From UBA1715 sp045599365 (lineage in GTDB: Bacteria > Bacteroidota > Bacteroidia > Bacteroidales > UBA1715): a DNA stretch of 29,859 nt. The DNA is taken from positions 1 through 29,859 of the forward strand of contig JAZRVS010000103.1 in assembly GCA_045599365.1 (NCBI GenBank), read 5' to 3'. Both the position numbers and the translations under genes were made by a program. The notes beneath the pieces were generated by a model. It saw nothing but the letters and a program-made list of their open reading frames with translations. It did not search any database and was not told the DNA's origin. Numbering within the stretch: position 1 is the stretch's first letter; each line of letters begins with the position of its first letter. Below are positions 1 to 8,808 of this stretch, in pieces.

Positions 1-1645
1 TTTGCTCACTTACACCATTAAAGAAATTTTTCACATATACTGGATGTTCTGCTTCAATATAATCAATCATTGCTTGCATTACGTCCTTTTTATAACTAAC
101 AAGCATACTCATTGTTGTATCGGAATACAAAATTACAAAACTACATTTGCCATCATCTTGAAGTACGTAATAATAGCCATCTTTTGCAACTTTAGTAGCA
201 TTCAATTTTGAAGCAAGTGCATTACTCAACGCCTTTGAAACGGCACAACCTTTGTCAAACGCACCATTATTCAATTGGAATTCGTATGCAAAAGATGTTA
301 TTGGTTCATCTAATTTATAAATTAGTGTTTTCCCATCTACCGAATCGACTGTAAAAATTCTATTTGCGAAATCAAATTCTGTAGCATTACAGCTGATATC
401 TTTTGTAAATTTTTGATAATTCAAAGCCACAACAGTCATGGTATCAGTTGCATTTGCATAATCACCATACAACTTGCTTTCCGCAATACTTTGAATAGTT
501 GATTTTCCATTAAATCCATCAAAAGAATTATCTGTTGCTTTCTTCAAAAACTTTTCTACAAATTCCGATGCATCATAATAATCAGACTTCACAAAATTAT
601 CAGATTCATTATAATTTACATACGATTGTTTTATATTATCGAAATTAGGAAACGATTCAAAATGACCATTTTCATCAATAATACCAAAACGATATTCTCC
701 ATATTGGTCAAATGTTTTCACAGCAGCAAAACCGCCATAGAAATCTGTTCCCCAAGCGAATTGGGCATTGATAGACATTTCGCCTTTTGAATTCAAATAG
801 CCATACATATCTCCCAACTTCATTAATGCAAAACCATTTGAATAATGTTTAATTTCGTCATACAATGGATTGACATCAATTTTTCCATTAGGTTTCACTG
901 TTGCATATTTTCCAGCCAGTTTCACAACAGCACGATTTTCAAAGAACATATTCGCATCGTCAAATTGTGGATGAACTTTATACAAACCATTTGTACCAAT
1001 ATATCCATACGAAATTCCTTCCGTTGATGCTGCAGCCAATCCATCCGAGAACAAGCCAGCTGCAATGAATTGTGCTGAAATTACCATTTTTCCAGTCTTA
1101 TCAATATAACCCCACTTTCCTTCAAATTTTACTGGAGCAAGACCTTCGCTAAAACCGAAATACACATCTTCATATTTTGGCTCAATAACTATAGTTCCCT
1201 TTGTATCTACGAAACCATATTTTTTAGAAGTATCTTGAAAAGCAGCCATTCCTTCTCGGAAATTGTACAATTTTAAGGCATTTTTCATTGTAAACACTAC
1301 ATTGCCTTTTACATCAACACATTGAGGATTTTCTCCACGTTCAGCAACAATGGCGTGTCCTTCACTAAAAATTGTTCCGTATCTATAACGAGGAACTATC
1401 ACAAATTCAGCATTTTTGTCAATGTAACCGATATTACCATCAAAGGTTTTTACCATTGCCAACTCATTATAGAAGAAACCTGCATCCTTAAAACGTGGAG
1501 AGATTTCATATTCTCCTTTAGAATTGATATACCCCCATTTCCCTTGAAATGCAACAGGAACTAAATCTGCCGTATTATTTTTGCATGACACAAATGACAA
1601 ACCAGAAATAATCAATGATAAGAATAATAAACGTGTGTATTTCAT
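1..1645 (-). CDS. WG-repeat lipoprotein, 3' end outside window
   Basis: A reading frame of 548 codons runs from an ATG at 1645 off the left edge without a stop. The N-terminus is a lipoprotein signal: basic MKYTR, a hydrophobic stretch, then a lipobox-like SFVSC with Cys21, so the product should be lipidated and held at the cell envelope. The next 300 or so residues are tandem WG (KWG) repeats with units such as GKWGYIN, GNIGYID, KKYGFVD, GKWGYID and ISYGYIG, each followed by 'EGxAxV'-like segments. The rest is a non-repeat region without a family I recognise. WG-repeat proteins are common in Bacteroidota and mostly have no known function. The gene has its own -7 box and is separated from the upstream operon by about 50 bases. 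The family call is firm; the function is unknown. Confidence 0.88.
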   Translation of the reverse strand, partial: MKYTRLLFLSLIISGLSFVSCKNNTADLVPVAFQGKWGYINSKGEYEISPRFKDAGFFYNELAMVKTFDGNIGYIDKNAEFVIVPRYRYGTIFSEGHAIVAERGENPQCVDVKGNVVFTMKNALKLYNFREGMAAFQDTSKKYGFVDTKGTIVIEPKYEDVYFGFSEGLAPVKFEGKWGYIDKTGKMVISAQFIAAGLFSDGLAAASTEGISYGYIGTNGLYKVHPQFDDANMFFENRAVVKLAGKYATVKPNGKIDVNPLYDEIKHYSNGFALMKLGDMYGYLNSKGEMSINAQFAWGTDFYGGFAAVKTFDQYGEYRFGIIDENGHFESFPNFDNIKQSYVNYNESDNFVKSDYYDASEFVEKFLKKATDNSFDGFNGKSTIQSIAESKLYGDYANATDTMTVVALNYQKFTKDISCNATEFDFANRIFTVDSVDGKTLIYKLDEPITSFAYEFQLNNGAFDKGCAVSKALSNALASKLNATKVAKDGYYYVLQDDGKCSFVILYSDTTMSMLVSYKKDVMQAMIDYIEAEHPVYVKNFFNGVSEQ

Positions 1646-1668
1646 AGAACCTAATTTATACATTTAGA

Positions 1669-1676
1669 CAAAGTTA
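1669..1676 (-). promoter_or_regulatory. Bacteroidota -7 box for the WG-repeat gene
   Basis: TAACTTTG on the minus strand fits the TAnnTTTG consensus of the Bacteroidota primary sigma factor and lies 24 bases before the ATG at 1645. No clear -33 TTG is seen. Confidence 0.6.
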
Positions 1677-1696
1677 ATTATTATATTTTCATTTTT

Positions 1697-2692
1697 TTAA
1701 ATTCCAATCATTTTGTTTTGAAAAACTTGAACCAAAACAGCAAATACAATTATGATTAAAAAGAAAAATTCCACAAAAAATGTCCTTCGAATACCAAGCA
1801 TATAATTTGAAATGAAAATAGATGCTGGTAATAATCCAAAGAAAAGAATGCAATAATTCACGTATGGTACAAATAGATATTCGCCCAAAATCACTAACAA
1901 AAATAGCAGAAAGATGAGATAATATTTCTTTCGAGATACTTTCATTGGCTGACCAAAGAACGCGTAAAAAAAAGATAAAACGAACAATAAGCCCAAATAA
2001 CACGAAAAACAAACTGGCATCAAGTTCCGAAAGGGTTCATTATGTTTTTCTAACAAATTACATTTCCACGTAGCAATCTCTCCTTGTATTGAATCACAAC
2101 AATACATTATGGAAAAAACAATACCGATTGGTAATATGTATCCAACCAACGCAGCCAACCATTGTCTCCAATAAAAAGGGACTAACAAACTCAATCCGAA
2201 GAATATAATTATTGCAAAATATGCTGTCGGTGCATAAAATAATGTCGCAAGAGAAAAGAATAATCCACATTCAAAAATAGTTTTCAATTCTCGCTCTTGC
2301 TTATACATATTGAAGAGAGATGCCAAGCCCAAAATAATAAAAGTCATTGCTGGCATCATTGGGTTCAACTGTTTAAAGTCTTGCAAACTTGACGCGAAAA
2401 TTATAAACAGAAAAATATACAACGTAGAGCGTTTTTCTATCAAACGAACAGAACGATTGACCTTAGTCAACAAAAAGACGTTTAAAACAACAAAAAACAA
2501 CGACAGCCAAGTACCAGCAACTGCACTCCACGATTGCAATAACATCAAGGGTTTATATAAAACCATTGGTGTTTCATCGTAATAATGTTGTATAAATTGT
2601 GGGTGCAACAAATTATCTCCCCACAAAAGAAGGACTACTATCGGTAATAGTATAAAATGTAAAGAGGTATTTCGTTGTAAAAATCTAAACAT
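1697..2692 (-). CDS. DUF6427-like polytopic membrane protein
   Basis: A 331-residue, very hydrophobic protein with about eight to ten predicted membrane segments and short basic loops. The motif around residues 175-190 (WRQWLAALVGYILP) and the preceding 'ASLFYAPTAYFAI' stretch resemble DUF6427, a Bacteroidota inner-membrane family without an assigned function. It starts 5 bases after the purD stop and is the last gene of a three-gene unit (SPOR protein, purD, this gene), so it is probably co-transcribed. The purD neighbourhood does not by itself imply a purine role. The family is inferred from residue pattern only. Confidence 0.72.
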   Translation of the reverse strand: MFRFLQRNTSLHFILLPIVVLLLWGDNLLHPQFIQHYYDETPMVLYKPLMLLQSWSAVAGTWLSLFFVVLNVFLLTKVNRSVRLIEKRSTLYIFLFIIFASSLQDFKQLNPMMPAMTFIILGLASLFNMYKQERELKTIFECGLFFSLATLFYAPTAYFAIIIFFGLSLLVPFYWRQWLAALVGYILPIGIVFSIMYCCDSIQGEIATWKCNLLEKHNEPFRNLMPVCFSCYLGLLFVLSFFYAFFGQPMKVSRKKYYLIFLLFLLVILGEYLFVPYVNYCILFFGLLPASIFISNYMLGIRRTFFVEFFFLIIIVFAVLVQVFQNKMIGI

Positions 2693-2697
2693 CCTTT

Positions 2698-3966
2698 TTA
2701 TAAATCTTGACCTATATCGCGACGATAATACATTTTATCAAAATGAATTTTTGCTAAATTCTTATATGATACTTTCAACGCTGCATCTTTATTCTCGCCC
2801 AATGATGTTACAGCAAGGACACGACCTCCCGCTGTTTTCACATCAGTGCCGTCCAATTTTGTTCCAGCATGAAAAACAGTACTATCCGTAAAACTTTCGT
2901 CAAACGTAATTATTTTCCCTTTTTCGTATGCTTCAGGATAACCACCAGAGACAGCCATAACAGTTGTTGCAGACTTTGGATTTATTTCTATTTTCTCATT
3001 TTTCAATGTCTTATTTGCGGCAGCAATGAATAACTGTAACAAATCCGATTTGATTCGTGGTATAACAACTTCTGTTTCTGGATCACCCATTCGTACATTA
3101 TATTCTATCACCTTTGGTGTCCCATTGTCATTCATCAAACCAAAGAAAATGAAACCACAGTATGGAATATTATCTTCTTGCAAACCTTTTATTGTTGGTT
3201 TTATGATTTCGTTTTCCACACGATCCATAAGTGCTTTGTCTGCAAATGGAACAGGAGAAACGGCCCCCATACCACCAGTATTTAAGCCAGTATCACGTTC
3301 ACCAACACGTTTATAGTCCTTTGCTTCAGGTAGAATAACATAGCCTTCTCCATCAGTCAAGACAAACACAGACATTTCAATACCCTTCAAACATTCTTCC
3401 AAGACGACTGTTGCACTTGCGGAACCGAATTTTCCGTTCAACATATTTTGCAATTCAGTTTTTGCCTCTTCTAAATCGTTCAAAATCAACACACCCTTGC
3501 CTGCTGCCAAACCATCAGCTTTTAGTACGTATGGTGCAGTCTGTTGCGACAAAAACTCAAATCCTTGTTCTATATTTTCTGCCGTAACCGTAAAATGTTT
3601 TGCTGTTGGAATATTATGACGATTCATAAAATTTTTGGCAAACTCTTTACTTCCTTCAAGTGTAGCCGCATATTTTTGTGGACCAATAACAGGAATACTT
3701 TTCAACTCGGCATCATTCAAGAAGAAATCATGAACACCTTTCACAAGTGGATCCTCAGGACCGACCACAACTAAACCAATATTGTACTGTTTTACAGCAT
3801 CCTTAACGGCATCAAAATCTGTTGCCGAAAACGACAAATTTGTTCCAACTTGAGCTGTCCCAGCATTTCCTGGAGCAATATATAATGTATCCAACAATGG
3901 GCTTTGAGCCATTTTCCATGCCAATGCATGTTCGCGTCCGCCCGAACCTAAAAGTAATACGTTCAT
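2698..3966 (-). CDS. purD: Phosphoribosylamine--glycine ligase
   Basis: GAR synthetase: it joins 5-phosphoribosylamine and glycine using ATP, the second step of de novo purine synthesis, in the cytosol. The 422 residues match the usual length of about 420-430. Visible marks are the N-terminal nucleotide-fold MNVLLLGSGGREHALAW, 'VGPEDPLVKG', the ATP-grasp segment 'YVLKADGLAAGKGV', 'GGMGAVSPVPF' and the metal-binding 'EYNVRMGDPETE'. The start lies 2 bases after the SPOR gene stop, and the stop is 5 bases before the next start, so the three genes look like one transcript. Nothing is missing or truncated. Confidence 0.97.
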   Translation of the reverse strand: MNVLLLGSGGREHALAWKMAQSPLLDTLYIAPGNAGTAQVGTNLSFSATDFDAVKDAVKQYNIGLVVVGPEDPLVKGVHDFFLNDAELKSIPVIGPQKYAATLEGSKEFAKNFMNRHNIPTAKHFTVTAENIEQGFEFLSQQTAPYVLKADGLAAGKGVLILNDLEEAKTELQNMLNGKFGSASATVVLEECLKGIEMSVFVLTDGEGYVILPEAKDYKRVGERDTGLNTGGMGAVSPVPFADKALMDRVENEIIKPTIKGLQEDNIPYCGFIFFGLMNDNGTPKVIEYNVRMGDPETEVVIPRIKSDLLQLFIAAANKTLKNEKIEINPKSATTVMAVSGGYPEAYEKGKIITFDESFTDSTVFHAGTKLDGTDVKTAGGRVLAVTSLGENKDAALKVSYKNLAKIHFDKMYYRRDIGQDL

Positions 3967-3968
3967 TT

Positions 3969-4856
3969 TTATTCTTGTTCTTGAAGTTTTGGATCTTCTG
4001 TATAAATATATGCATCAGCACGTTTTGCTTGTACACGAGGTAAAATCATTTCGGCATCAGCTTTCGTCATATATGGACCGATATAAATTTTGAACAAATT
4101 TTGACCACTACGCGCATCTGGAATCCAATAGTATCCACAAGGGAACTCATCAACATACGATAATTCTGCGACAAGTTTTATTGCTTCTACTTCATTTGGC
4201 AAAGCTCGATAAGCAATTAACCAACCTCTTGTTGGGACCTTCAACTCCGTAGCAATACGCGGTTCTGGTGGAACAGGTGGAGCTGGAGGAACTGTATCAA
4301 TTACCATAGGTTCTGCTGGGATTTCAACAACTGGCACTGGTTCTTCAACAACCTTAGGTTCTTCAGCAACTGGTGCTGGAACTGGTTTTGTATATACATA
4401 TTTATAATAGTACCATGCACCACCGCCAAGTAGAAGCAATAGTAGCAACAACAACCAACCTTTAGAAGATTTTTTTTCTGTTTTTTTCTCTTTCTTTGTT
4501 GATTTGTTTTTTGTTGGCTTTGCAACTATTGGCTCTGCTACAACAGCAGGTTCTTCTTGCTTAACCTCTTCAATTTCTTTAGGTTCTGGAACGGTAGGTT
4601 CTTCTATCTTTATTTCCTCTACCACTTGTTGTTCAACAATAGGTTCTACTTCGGTAACTGCAGGTTCTGGTTCTGCTACAGGCTCCGAAGTTTCGGCTAC
4701 TGGTTCTGGTTCATTGAAAACGTCATTACTGTTTTCAACTTGCTTAGGTTCATCTCCTTCTATTAGCAAACTTTCGTTATTTTCAGGAGAAAAAGAACTT
4801 TCGTCTCCACCATCTGGAGTGAAATCGAATTCCAAATCTGTATTTGTTTTGTCCAT
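3969..4856 (-). CDS. SPOR-domain membrane protein with acidic Pro/Glu-rich region
   Basis: A 295-residue protein in three parts. Residues 1-115 are acidic and low-complexity, with repeated 'EPVAE', 'EEPAVV' and 'VEEI' units, and end in a lysine-rich patch. A single membrane helix of about 20 residues follows (GWLLLLLLLLLGGGAWYYY). After it comes a proline-rich linker and a C-terminal SPOR-like domain (about 212-290), including 'GWLIAYRALPNEVEAIKLV' and 'FKIYIGPYMTKADAEMILP'. SPOR domains bind denuded glycan strands of septal peptidoglycan. The topology fits a long acidic cytoplasmic tail with SPOR in the periplasm. First gene of the unit with purD; a -7 box lies 25 bases upstream, in the short gap after serS. 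A cell-division or wall role is inferred from the domain only. Confidence 0.85.
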   Translation of the reverse strand: MDKTNTDLEFDFTPDGGDESSFSPENNESLLIEGDEPKQVENSNDVFNEPEPVAETSEPVAEPEPAVTEVEPIVEQQVVEEIKIEEPTVPEPKEIEEVKQEEPAVVAEPIVAKPTKNKSTKKEKKTEKKSSKGWLLLLLLLLLGGGAWYYYKYVYTKPVPAPVAEEPKVVEEPVPVVEIPAEPMVIDTVPPAPPVPPEPRIATELKVPTRGWLIAYRALPNEVEAIKLVAELSYVDEFPCGYYWIPDARSGQNLFKIYIGPYMTKADAEMILPRVQAKRADAYIYTEDPKLQEQE

Positions 4857-4880
4857 AAAAGTAGAAATTTATTGAGAAGA

Positions 4881-4888
4881 CAAATATA
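4881..4888 (-). promoter_or_regulatory. -7 box for the SPOR-purD-DUF6427 unit
   Basis: TATATTTG on the minus strand fits TAnnTTTG and sits in the 37-base gap between the serS stop and the SPOR gene start. This suggests the unit has its own promoter despite following serS closely. Confidence 0.6.
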
Positions 4889-4893
4889 TAAAA

Positions 4894-6225
4894 CTATTTT
4901 ATAATGGTCACGCCACCCATATAAGGCACCAATGCAGCAGGAACCTTTATTCCGTCTGGTGTTTGATTATTTTCTAAAATTGCCGCAACAATACGTGGTA
5001 AAGCCAATGCAGAACCATTTAATGTATGACAAAGTTGTGTTTTTTTGTTTGCATCTTTGTAACGACATTTCAAACGATTTGCTTGGAACGAATGGAAATT
5101 AGAAACAGAACTAACTTCCAACCAACGATCTTGTGCTTCAGAATAAACCTCAAAATCGTAACATAAAGCTGCAGTAAACGACATATCGCCACCGCAAAGA
5201 CGAAGAATTCGATATGGCAATTCAAGTTTTTGAAGAAGGCCTTCAACGTGAGCCAACATTTCTTCGTGAGATTCTTTTGAATGCTCTGGCGTATCAATTC
5301 GAACAATTTCGATTTTAGAAAATTCGTGAAGACGATTCAAACCACGAACGTCTTTACCATACGAGCCAGCCTCGCGACGGAAACATTGCGTGTAAGCACA
5401 ATTCTTTATTGGCAATTGTTTTTCGTCCAAAATCACATCGCGATAAATATTTGTAACAGGTACCTCTGCTGTAGGAATCAAATAAAGGTCGTCGAGCTCG
5501 CAGTGATACATCTGTCCTTCTTTATCTGGCAACTGACCTGTTCCATATCCAGATGCTTGATTTACCACAGTTGGAGGCATAATTTCTGTGTAGCCTGCCT
5601 TATTTGCTTCTGCCAAAAAGAAATTGATAAGTGCTCGTTGCAATTGAGCTCCTAAACCAACATATACGGGGAAACCAGCTGCTGTGATTTTAACACCAAG
5701 CTCAAAATCAATAAGATTGTATTTTTTAGCAAGATCCCAGTGAGGAAGTTTTGCATTGTCGCAACCACTCACCTTTGCATCTTCTGGTTTCAAATCTGCG
5801 ATTCTGCAATTTAGAGTTTTTAGTCCAGTTCCAACATTGAGTTTTACAACCACATTATCTTCTGCACAGTTTCCTTCAGGAACATTTTCAGCAGGAATGT
5901 TTGGAAGAAGTACCAAAACTTTCTGCAAGTCTTCGGCAGCATCAGACAAATTTTTATCTAACACCTTTATCGCCTCTTTCAACTCAACAGTCTTTGCTTT
6001 GGCAGCATTTGCTTCATCAACTTTTTTTTGAGAGAATAAATTTCCGATTTCTTTAGATAATGAATTTATTTCAGCTTGTTTTGCATTCAAATCTTGTTGA
6101 ATTGCAACACGTTTTTCATCTAAGGCAATAATTTTTTCGACAGCCTCTTTCGCGTCGAAGTTCTTGATAGAAAGTCTTTTAACAACGAATTCAGGATTTT
6201 CCCGAATTAACTGAAGTGTAAGCAT
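4894..6225 (-). CDS. serS: Serine--tRNA ligase
   Basis: Charges tRNA-Ser with serine. The 443 residues are slightly above the common 420-430. The N-terminus (MLTLQLIRENPEFVVKRL) and the long helical arm at about 30-115 are the tRNA-binding coiled coil of SerRS. The class II core shows the serine-binding 'LIPTAEVPVTNIY', motif 2 'FRREAGSYGKDVRGLNRLHEF' in two overlapping parts, and motif 3 'NGSALALPRIVAAILEN'. The start at 6225 is followed by the expected conserved N-terminus. It is divergent from glyS, with back-to-back promoters in the 134-base gap. Confidence 0.97.
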   Translation of the reverse strand: MLTLQLIRENPEFVVKRLSIKNFDAKEAVEKIIALDEKRVAIQQDLNAKQAEINSLSKEIGNLFSQKKVDEANAAKAKTVELKEAIKVLDKNLSDAAEDLQKVLVLLPNIPAENVPEGNCAEDNVVVKLNVGTGLKTLNCRIADLKPEDAKVSGCDNAKLPHWDLAKKYNLIDFELGVKITAAGFPVYVGLGAQLQRALINFFLAEANKAGYTEIMPPTVVNQASGYGTGQLPDKEGQMYHCELDDLYLIPTAEVPVTNIYRDVILDEKQLPIKNCAYTQCFRREAGSYGKDVRGLNRLHEFSKIEIVRIDTPEHSKESHEEMLAHVEGLLQKLELPYRILRLCGGDMSFTAALCYDFEVYSEAQDRWLEVSSVSNFHSFQANRLKCRYKDANKKTQLCHTLNGSALALPRIVAAILENNQTPDGIKVPAALVPYMGGVTIIK

Positions 6226-6249
6226 TTTGTTCGTAAATTAATAATTGCA

Positions 6250-6257
6250 CAAATATA
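6250..6257 (-). promoter_or_regulatory. -7 box for serS
   Basis: TATATTTG on the minus strand, 25 bases upstream of the serS ATG; full match to TAnnTTTG. Confidence 0.6.
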
Positions 6258-6327
6258 AGGATTTACACGAATTATTACGTTTTTTTCTAAAAAACTAAGT
6301 TTAGACTTTTCTTATTGCGAAATTTAT

Positions 6328-6335
6328 TACTTTTG
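6328..6335 (+). promoter_or_regulatory. -7 box for glyS
   Basis: TACTTTTG, a full match to TAnnTTTG, ends 25 bases before the ATG at 6360. It decides the start: an in-frame TTG at 6315 lies upstream of the box and would not be in the transcript. Confidence 0.62.
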
Positions 6336-6359
6336 CGTGCTAAACAATTTAATAGAGAA

Positions 6360-7895
6360 ATGGCAGACGATGTATTAAAAAAAGTTATCGCTCACGCAAA
6401 GGAATATGGGTTTATATTCCCTTCAAGCGAAATTTATGATGGTCTTGGTGCCGTGTATGATTACGGTCAAAATGGTGTTGAATTAAAAAACAACATTAAA
6501 CAATATTGGTGGAATGCAATGGTTCGTTTACACGAAAACATTGTCGGAATTGATTCATCAATTTTCATGCACCCTACAATTTGGAAAGCATCTGGTCACG
6601 TTGATGCATTCAACGACCCCCTAATTGACAACAAAGATTCAAAGAAACGTTATCGTGCCGATGTTTTGATTGAAGAAGAACGAGAAAAACACAATCAAAA
6701 AATTTTAAAGGAAATAGAAAAAGGTCGCAAGAAATTTGGAGATGCATTTGATGAAGCAAAAGCTCGCGAAACAAATCCAAACATTCTTCGTGAACAAGCA
6801 AAGATTGACGAAATAACAAAACGTTACGATGAAGCATTAAACGCCAACGATTTGGAAGCTATGCGCCAATTGATTTTGGATTTAGGTATTGTTTGTCCAA
6901 TTTCAGGTACAGCAAACTGGTCTGAAGTTCGTCAATTCAATTTGATGTTTGAAACGAAGCTTGGTTCTACCGCAGAAGGGGCAAGTTCTATTTATTTGCG
7001 TCCAGAAGCAGCTCAAGGTATTTTCGTGAACTACTTGAATGTTCAAAAAACTGGTCGTATGAAAATTCCTTTCGGTATCGCACAAATTGGTAAGGCTTTC
7101 CGTAACGAAATCGTTGCGCGTCAGTTTGTGTTCCGTATGCGTGAATTTGAACAAATGGAAATGCAATTCTTTGTTCGTCCTGGTTCAGAAATGGAATGGT
7201 TCAAGAAATGGAAAGAAACTCGTTTGAAATGGCATCATGCAATTGGTTTGGGAGAACAAAATTATCGTTATCACGATCACGAGAAATTGGCGCACTACGC
7301 AAATGCAGCTACCGATATTGAATTCAATTTCCCAATGGGCTTCAAAGAATTGGAAGGTATTCACTCTCGTACAAATTTCGATTTGAGTCAACATCAAAAA
7401 TTCTCTGGCAAAAAAATTCAATATTTCGACCCAGAATTGAATGAAAGTTACGTTCCTTACGTAATTGAAACATCTATTGGATTGGATAGAACTGTTTTGG
7501 CTGTACTTTGTAACTCGTATTGCGAAGAAAATGTTGACGGAGAAGTTCGCGAAGTTTTACGTATTCCAGCTGCATTGGCACCAGTAAAAATTGCTGTTAT
7601 GCCATTGGTTAAAAAGGATGGTCTTCCTGAAGTTGCACAAAAAATCATGCGACAATTAGAGATAGAATGCAACTGTCAATACGAAGAAAAAGATTCTATC
7701 GGAAAACGTTATCGTCGCCAAGATTCTATTGGAACTCCATACTGCGTAACTATTGACCATCAAACATTGGAAGACAACACGGTAACAGTTCGCGAGCGCG
7801 ATACAATGAGTCAAGTTCGTATGTCAATAGAAGAAGTTCTTACTACTCTTCCTGGCAAATGTTCATTGAACAACTTGTTGCGTAAAATTCAATAA
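6360..7895 (+). CDS. glyS: Glycine--tRNA ligase (single-chain type)
   Basis: Charges tRNA-Gly. The 511 residues fit the alpha2-type GlyRS of Bacteroidota, not the alpha/beta tetrameric type. Visible landmarks are 'YGFIFPSSEIYDGLGAVYDYG', 'HPTIWKASGHVDAFNDPL', 'LRPEAAQGIFVNY', motif 2 'FRNEIVARQFVFRMREFEQME', 'GIHSRTNFDLSQHQ' and motif 3 'ETSIGLDRTVLAVL', then the C-terminal anticodon-binding domain. I chose the ATG at 6360 (MADDVLKKV) because the promoter box lies between it and the only longer start. The gene ends in a strong terminator 20 bases after its stop. Confidence 0.96.
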   Translation: MADDVLKKVIAHAKEYGFIFPSSEIYDGLGAVYDYGQNGVELKNNIKQYWWNAMVRLHENIVGIDSSIFMHPTIWKASGHVDAFNDPLIDNKDSKKRYRADVLIEEEREKHNQKILKEIEKGRKKFGDAFDEAKARETNPNILREQAKIDEITKRYDEALNANDLEAMRQLILDLGIVCPISGTANWSEVRQFNLMFETKLGSTAEGASSIYLRPEAAQGIFVNYLNVQKTGRMKIPFGIAQIGKAFRNEIVARQFVFRMREFEQMEMQFFVRPGSEMEWFKKWKETRLKWHHAIGLGEQNYRYHDHEKLAHYANAATDIEFNFPMGFKELEGIHSRTNFDLSQHQKFSGKKIQYFDPELNESYVPYVIETSIGLDRTVLAVLCNSYCEENVDGEVREVLRIPAALAPVKIAVMPLVKKDGLPEVAQKIMRQLEIECNCQYEEKDSIGKRYRRQDSIGTPYCVTIDHQTLEDNTVTVRERDTMSQVRMSIEEVLTTLPGKCSLNNLLRKIQ

Positions 7896-7914
7896 GATTA
7901 TTTTATACATTCGT

Positions 7915-7950
7915 AAAAAATGTCGTAGGCGCAAACCTGCGACATTTTTT
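7915..7950 (+). terminator. Intrinsic terminator after glyS
   Basis: A 15-base arm (7915-7929) pairs with 7936-7950 through one G-U wobble around a 6-base loop, and the descending arm ends in a T run that continues past 7950. The A-rich ascending arm also makes it a possible terminator on the other strand. Confidence 0.85.
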
Positions 7951-7990
7951 TATTTATCGGGTCGCTGGTGTCTGATTCACAAATACATTG

Positions 7991-7998
7991 TATATTTG
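7991..7998 (+). promoter_or_regulatory. -7 box for the ORF6N gene
   Basis: TATATTTG, a full TAnnTTTG match, 24 bases before the ATG at 8022. A longer in-frame GTG at 7968 is upstream of this box and is therefore unlikely to be the start. Confidence 0.6.
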
Positions 7999-8021
7999 CA
8001 ACACAAACTAACGACTCAATT

Positions 8022-8462
8022 ATGAAACAATCAACAGCGTTGCAACCAATTACAATTGACTCCATTAAGAACAAAATCTATGAGATTCGTGGACAACGAG
8101 TTATGCTCGATAGAGATTTAGCAGAATTATATCACGTTGAGACAAAAGTACTTAACCAAGCTGTAAAAAGAAATTTACAAAGATTTCCTTTAGATGCAAT
8201 GTTTACACTTACCCTCGAGGAGTTTGAATGTTTGAGGTCACAAAATGTGACCTCAAACAAGCGCGGAGGAAGAAGATATTTACCCTATGCATTTACTGAA
8301 CTCGGGATAGCAATGCTCAGTAGCGTCTTATCTTCAGAAATTGCAATACAAGTAAACATAAACATTATGCGTGCATTCGTCGAAATGCGACATACCTTAT
8401 CTCACATTGCCAATCATGAGTATAGAATAGAAAAAATGGAACTCAACATTGAAAATCTATGA
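8022..8462 (+). CDS. ORF6N-domain protein, short C-terminus
   Basis: A 146-residue protein from the ATG at 8022. Residues about 10-95 form an ORF6N domain: 'IYEIRGQRVMLDRDLAELY', 'ETKVLNQAVKRNLQRFP', 'RGGRRYLPYAFTELGIAML' and 'INIMRAFVEMR'. ORF6N domains are putative DNA-binding modules of phage antirepressor-type proteins and are frequent in mobile parts of Bacteroidota genomes. Family members usually continue with a coiled coil and further C-terminal sequence. Here the frame stops right after a short 'RIEKMELNIENL' helix, so the C-terminal part may be lost; I found no convincing continuation in another frame. It opens the accessory island after the glyS terminator. Domain call firm; target unknown. 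Confidence 0.85.
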   Translation: MKQSTALQPITIDSIKNKIYEIRGQRVMLDRDLAELYHVETKVLNQAVKRNLQRFPLDAMFTLTLEEFECLRSQNVTSNKRGGRRYLPYAFTELGIAMLSSVLSSEIAIQVNINIMRAFVEMRHTLSHIANHEYRIEKMELNIENL

Positions 8463-8669
8463 CGAAGTATATTGTTTTACTATTTTCCCCTCCGTCATTC
8501 GGAACAATAAACAAGCCTCCTTATTTTCAACAGAATTATTATATATACACTCTATCAACAAGACAAGCAACCTTTCGACATTTCATTGGCTAATTGTTTT
8601 TTTATTATACAAAAAAGCGACTCCCCAGCTCTCGCCAGAAAGTCGCGCATAATTCAAAAATAATAAGGG
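8463..8669. other. Gene-free stretch with a minus-strand hairpin
   Basis: No supported gene. The short frames here have no recognisable domain or start context. The only structure I see is the hairpin at 8611-8646. Confidence 0.5.
8611..8646 (-). terminator. Possible minus-strand terminator
   Basis: GCGACT at 8617-8622 pairs with AGTCGC at 8641-8646 across an 18-base loop. On the minus strand the hairpin is followed by six Ts (8616-8611). It could end minus-strand transcription coming from the RhuM gene and ATPase remnant. The stem is only 6 bp. Confidence 0.45.
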
Positions 8670-8774
8670 TTACACTATCTTGCCCACACGTCTTGCACCA
8701 TCAATAAGCAAGGCCTCCTTTAGGCTTCGCTTCTCTTTCCATTCCAGCAATTGGCTATATATCCTACGTCTCAT
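8670..8774 (-). pseudogene. N-terminal stub of an AAA ATPase (DUF4143-type family)
   Basis: A 34-codon frame starts at ATG 8774: MRRRIYSQLLEWKEK, then a run ending LLIDGARRVGKIV before a TAG. This is the N-terminus of the AAA_14/DUF4143 ATPases common in Bacteroidales, in which the phrase reads LLIxGARRVGK[ST] and the Walker A continues into a protein of about 400 residues. The stub stops one residue after the P-loop Lys is followed by Ile rather than Ser/Thr, so the nucleotide site is broken. No continuation is visible in the next 200 bases in any minus frame. I read it as a decayed, 3'-deleted gene. The assignment rests on one short motif plus the N-terminal phrase. Confidence 0.62.
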
Positions 8775-8779
8775 AATTT

Positions 8780-8808
8780 ATTGATTTTGAGATTTTTACA
8801 AAATCAAT
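8780..8808. repeat. 10-bp perfect inverted repeat before the ATPase stub
   Basis: ATTGATTTTG (8780-8789) is the exact reverse complement of CAAAATCAAT (8799-8808), with a 9-base spacer. It ends 6 bases before the stub's ATG on the minus strand, where an operator or leader hairpin would lie. Confidence 0.55.

Noticed and set aside
845..1564. Short plus-strand frames opposite the WG-repeat gene
   Set aside because: They are mirror frames of a clear minus-strand repeat protein.
8449..8652. Possible continuation of the ORF6N protein in another frame
   Set aside because: The sequence has no helical or family pattern and is rich in hydrophobic and Ser/Thr runs typical of non-coding AT-rich DNA.
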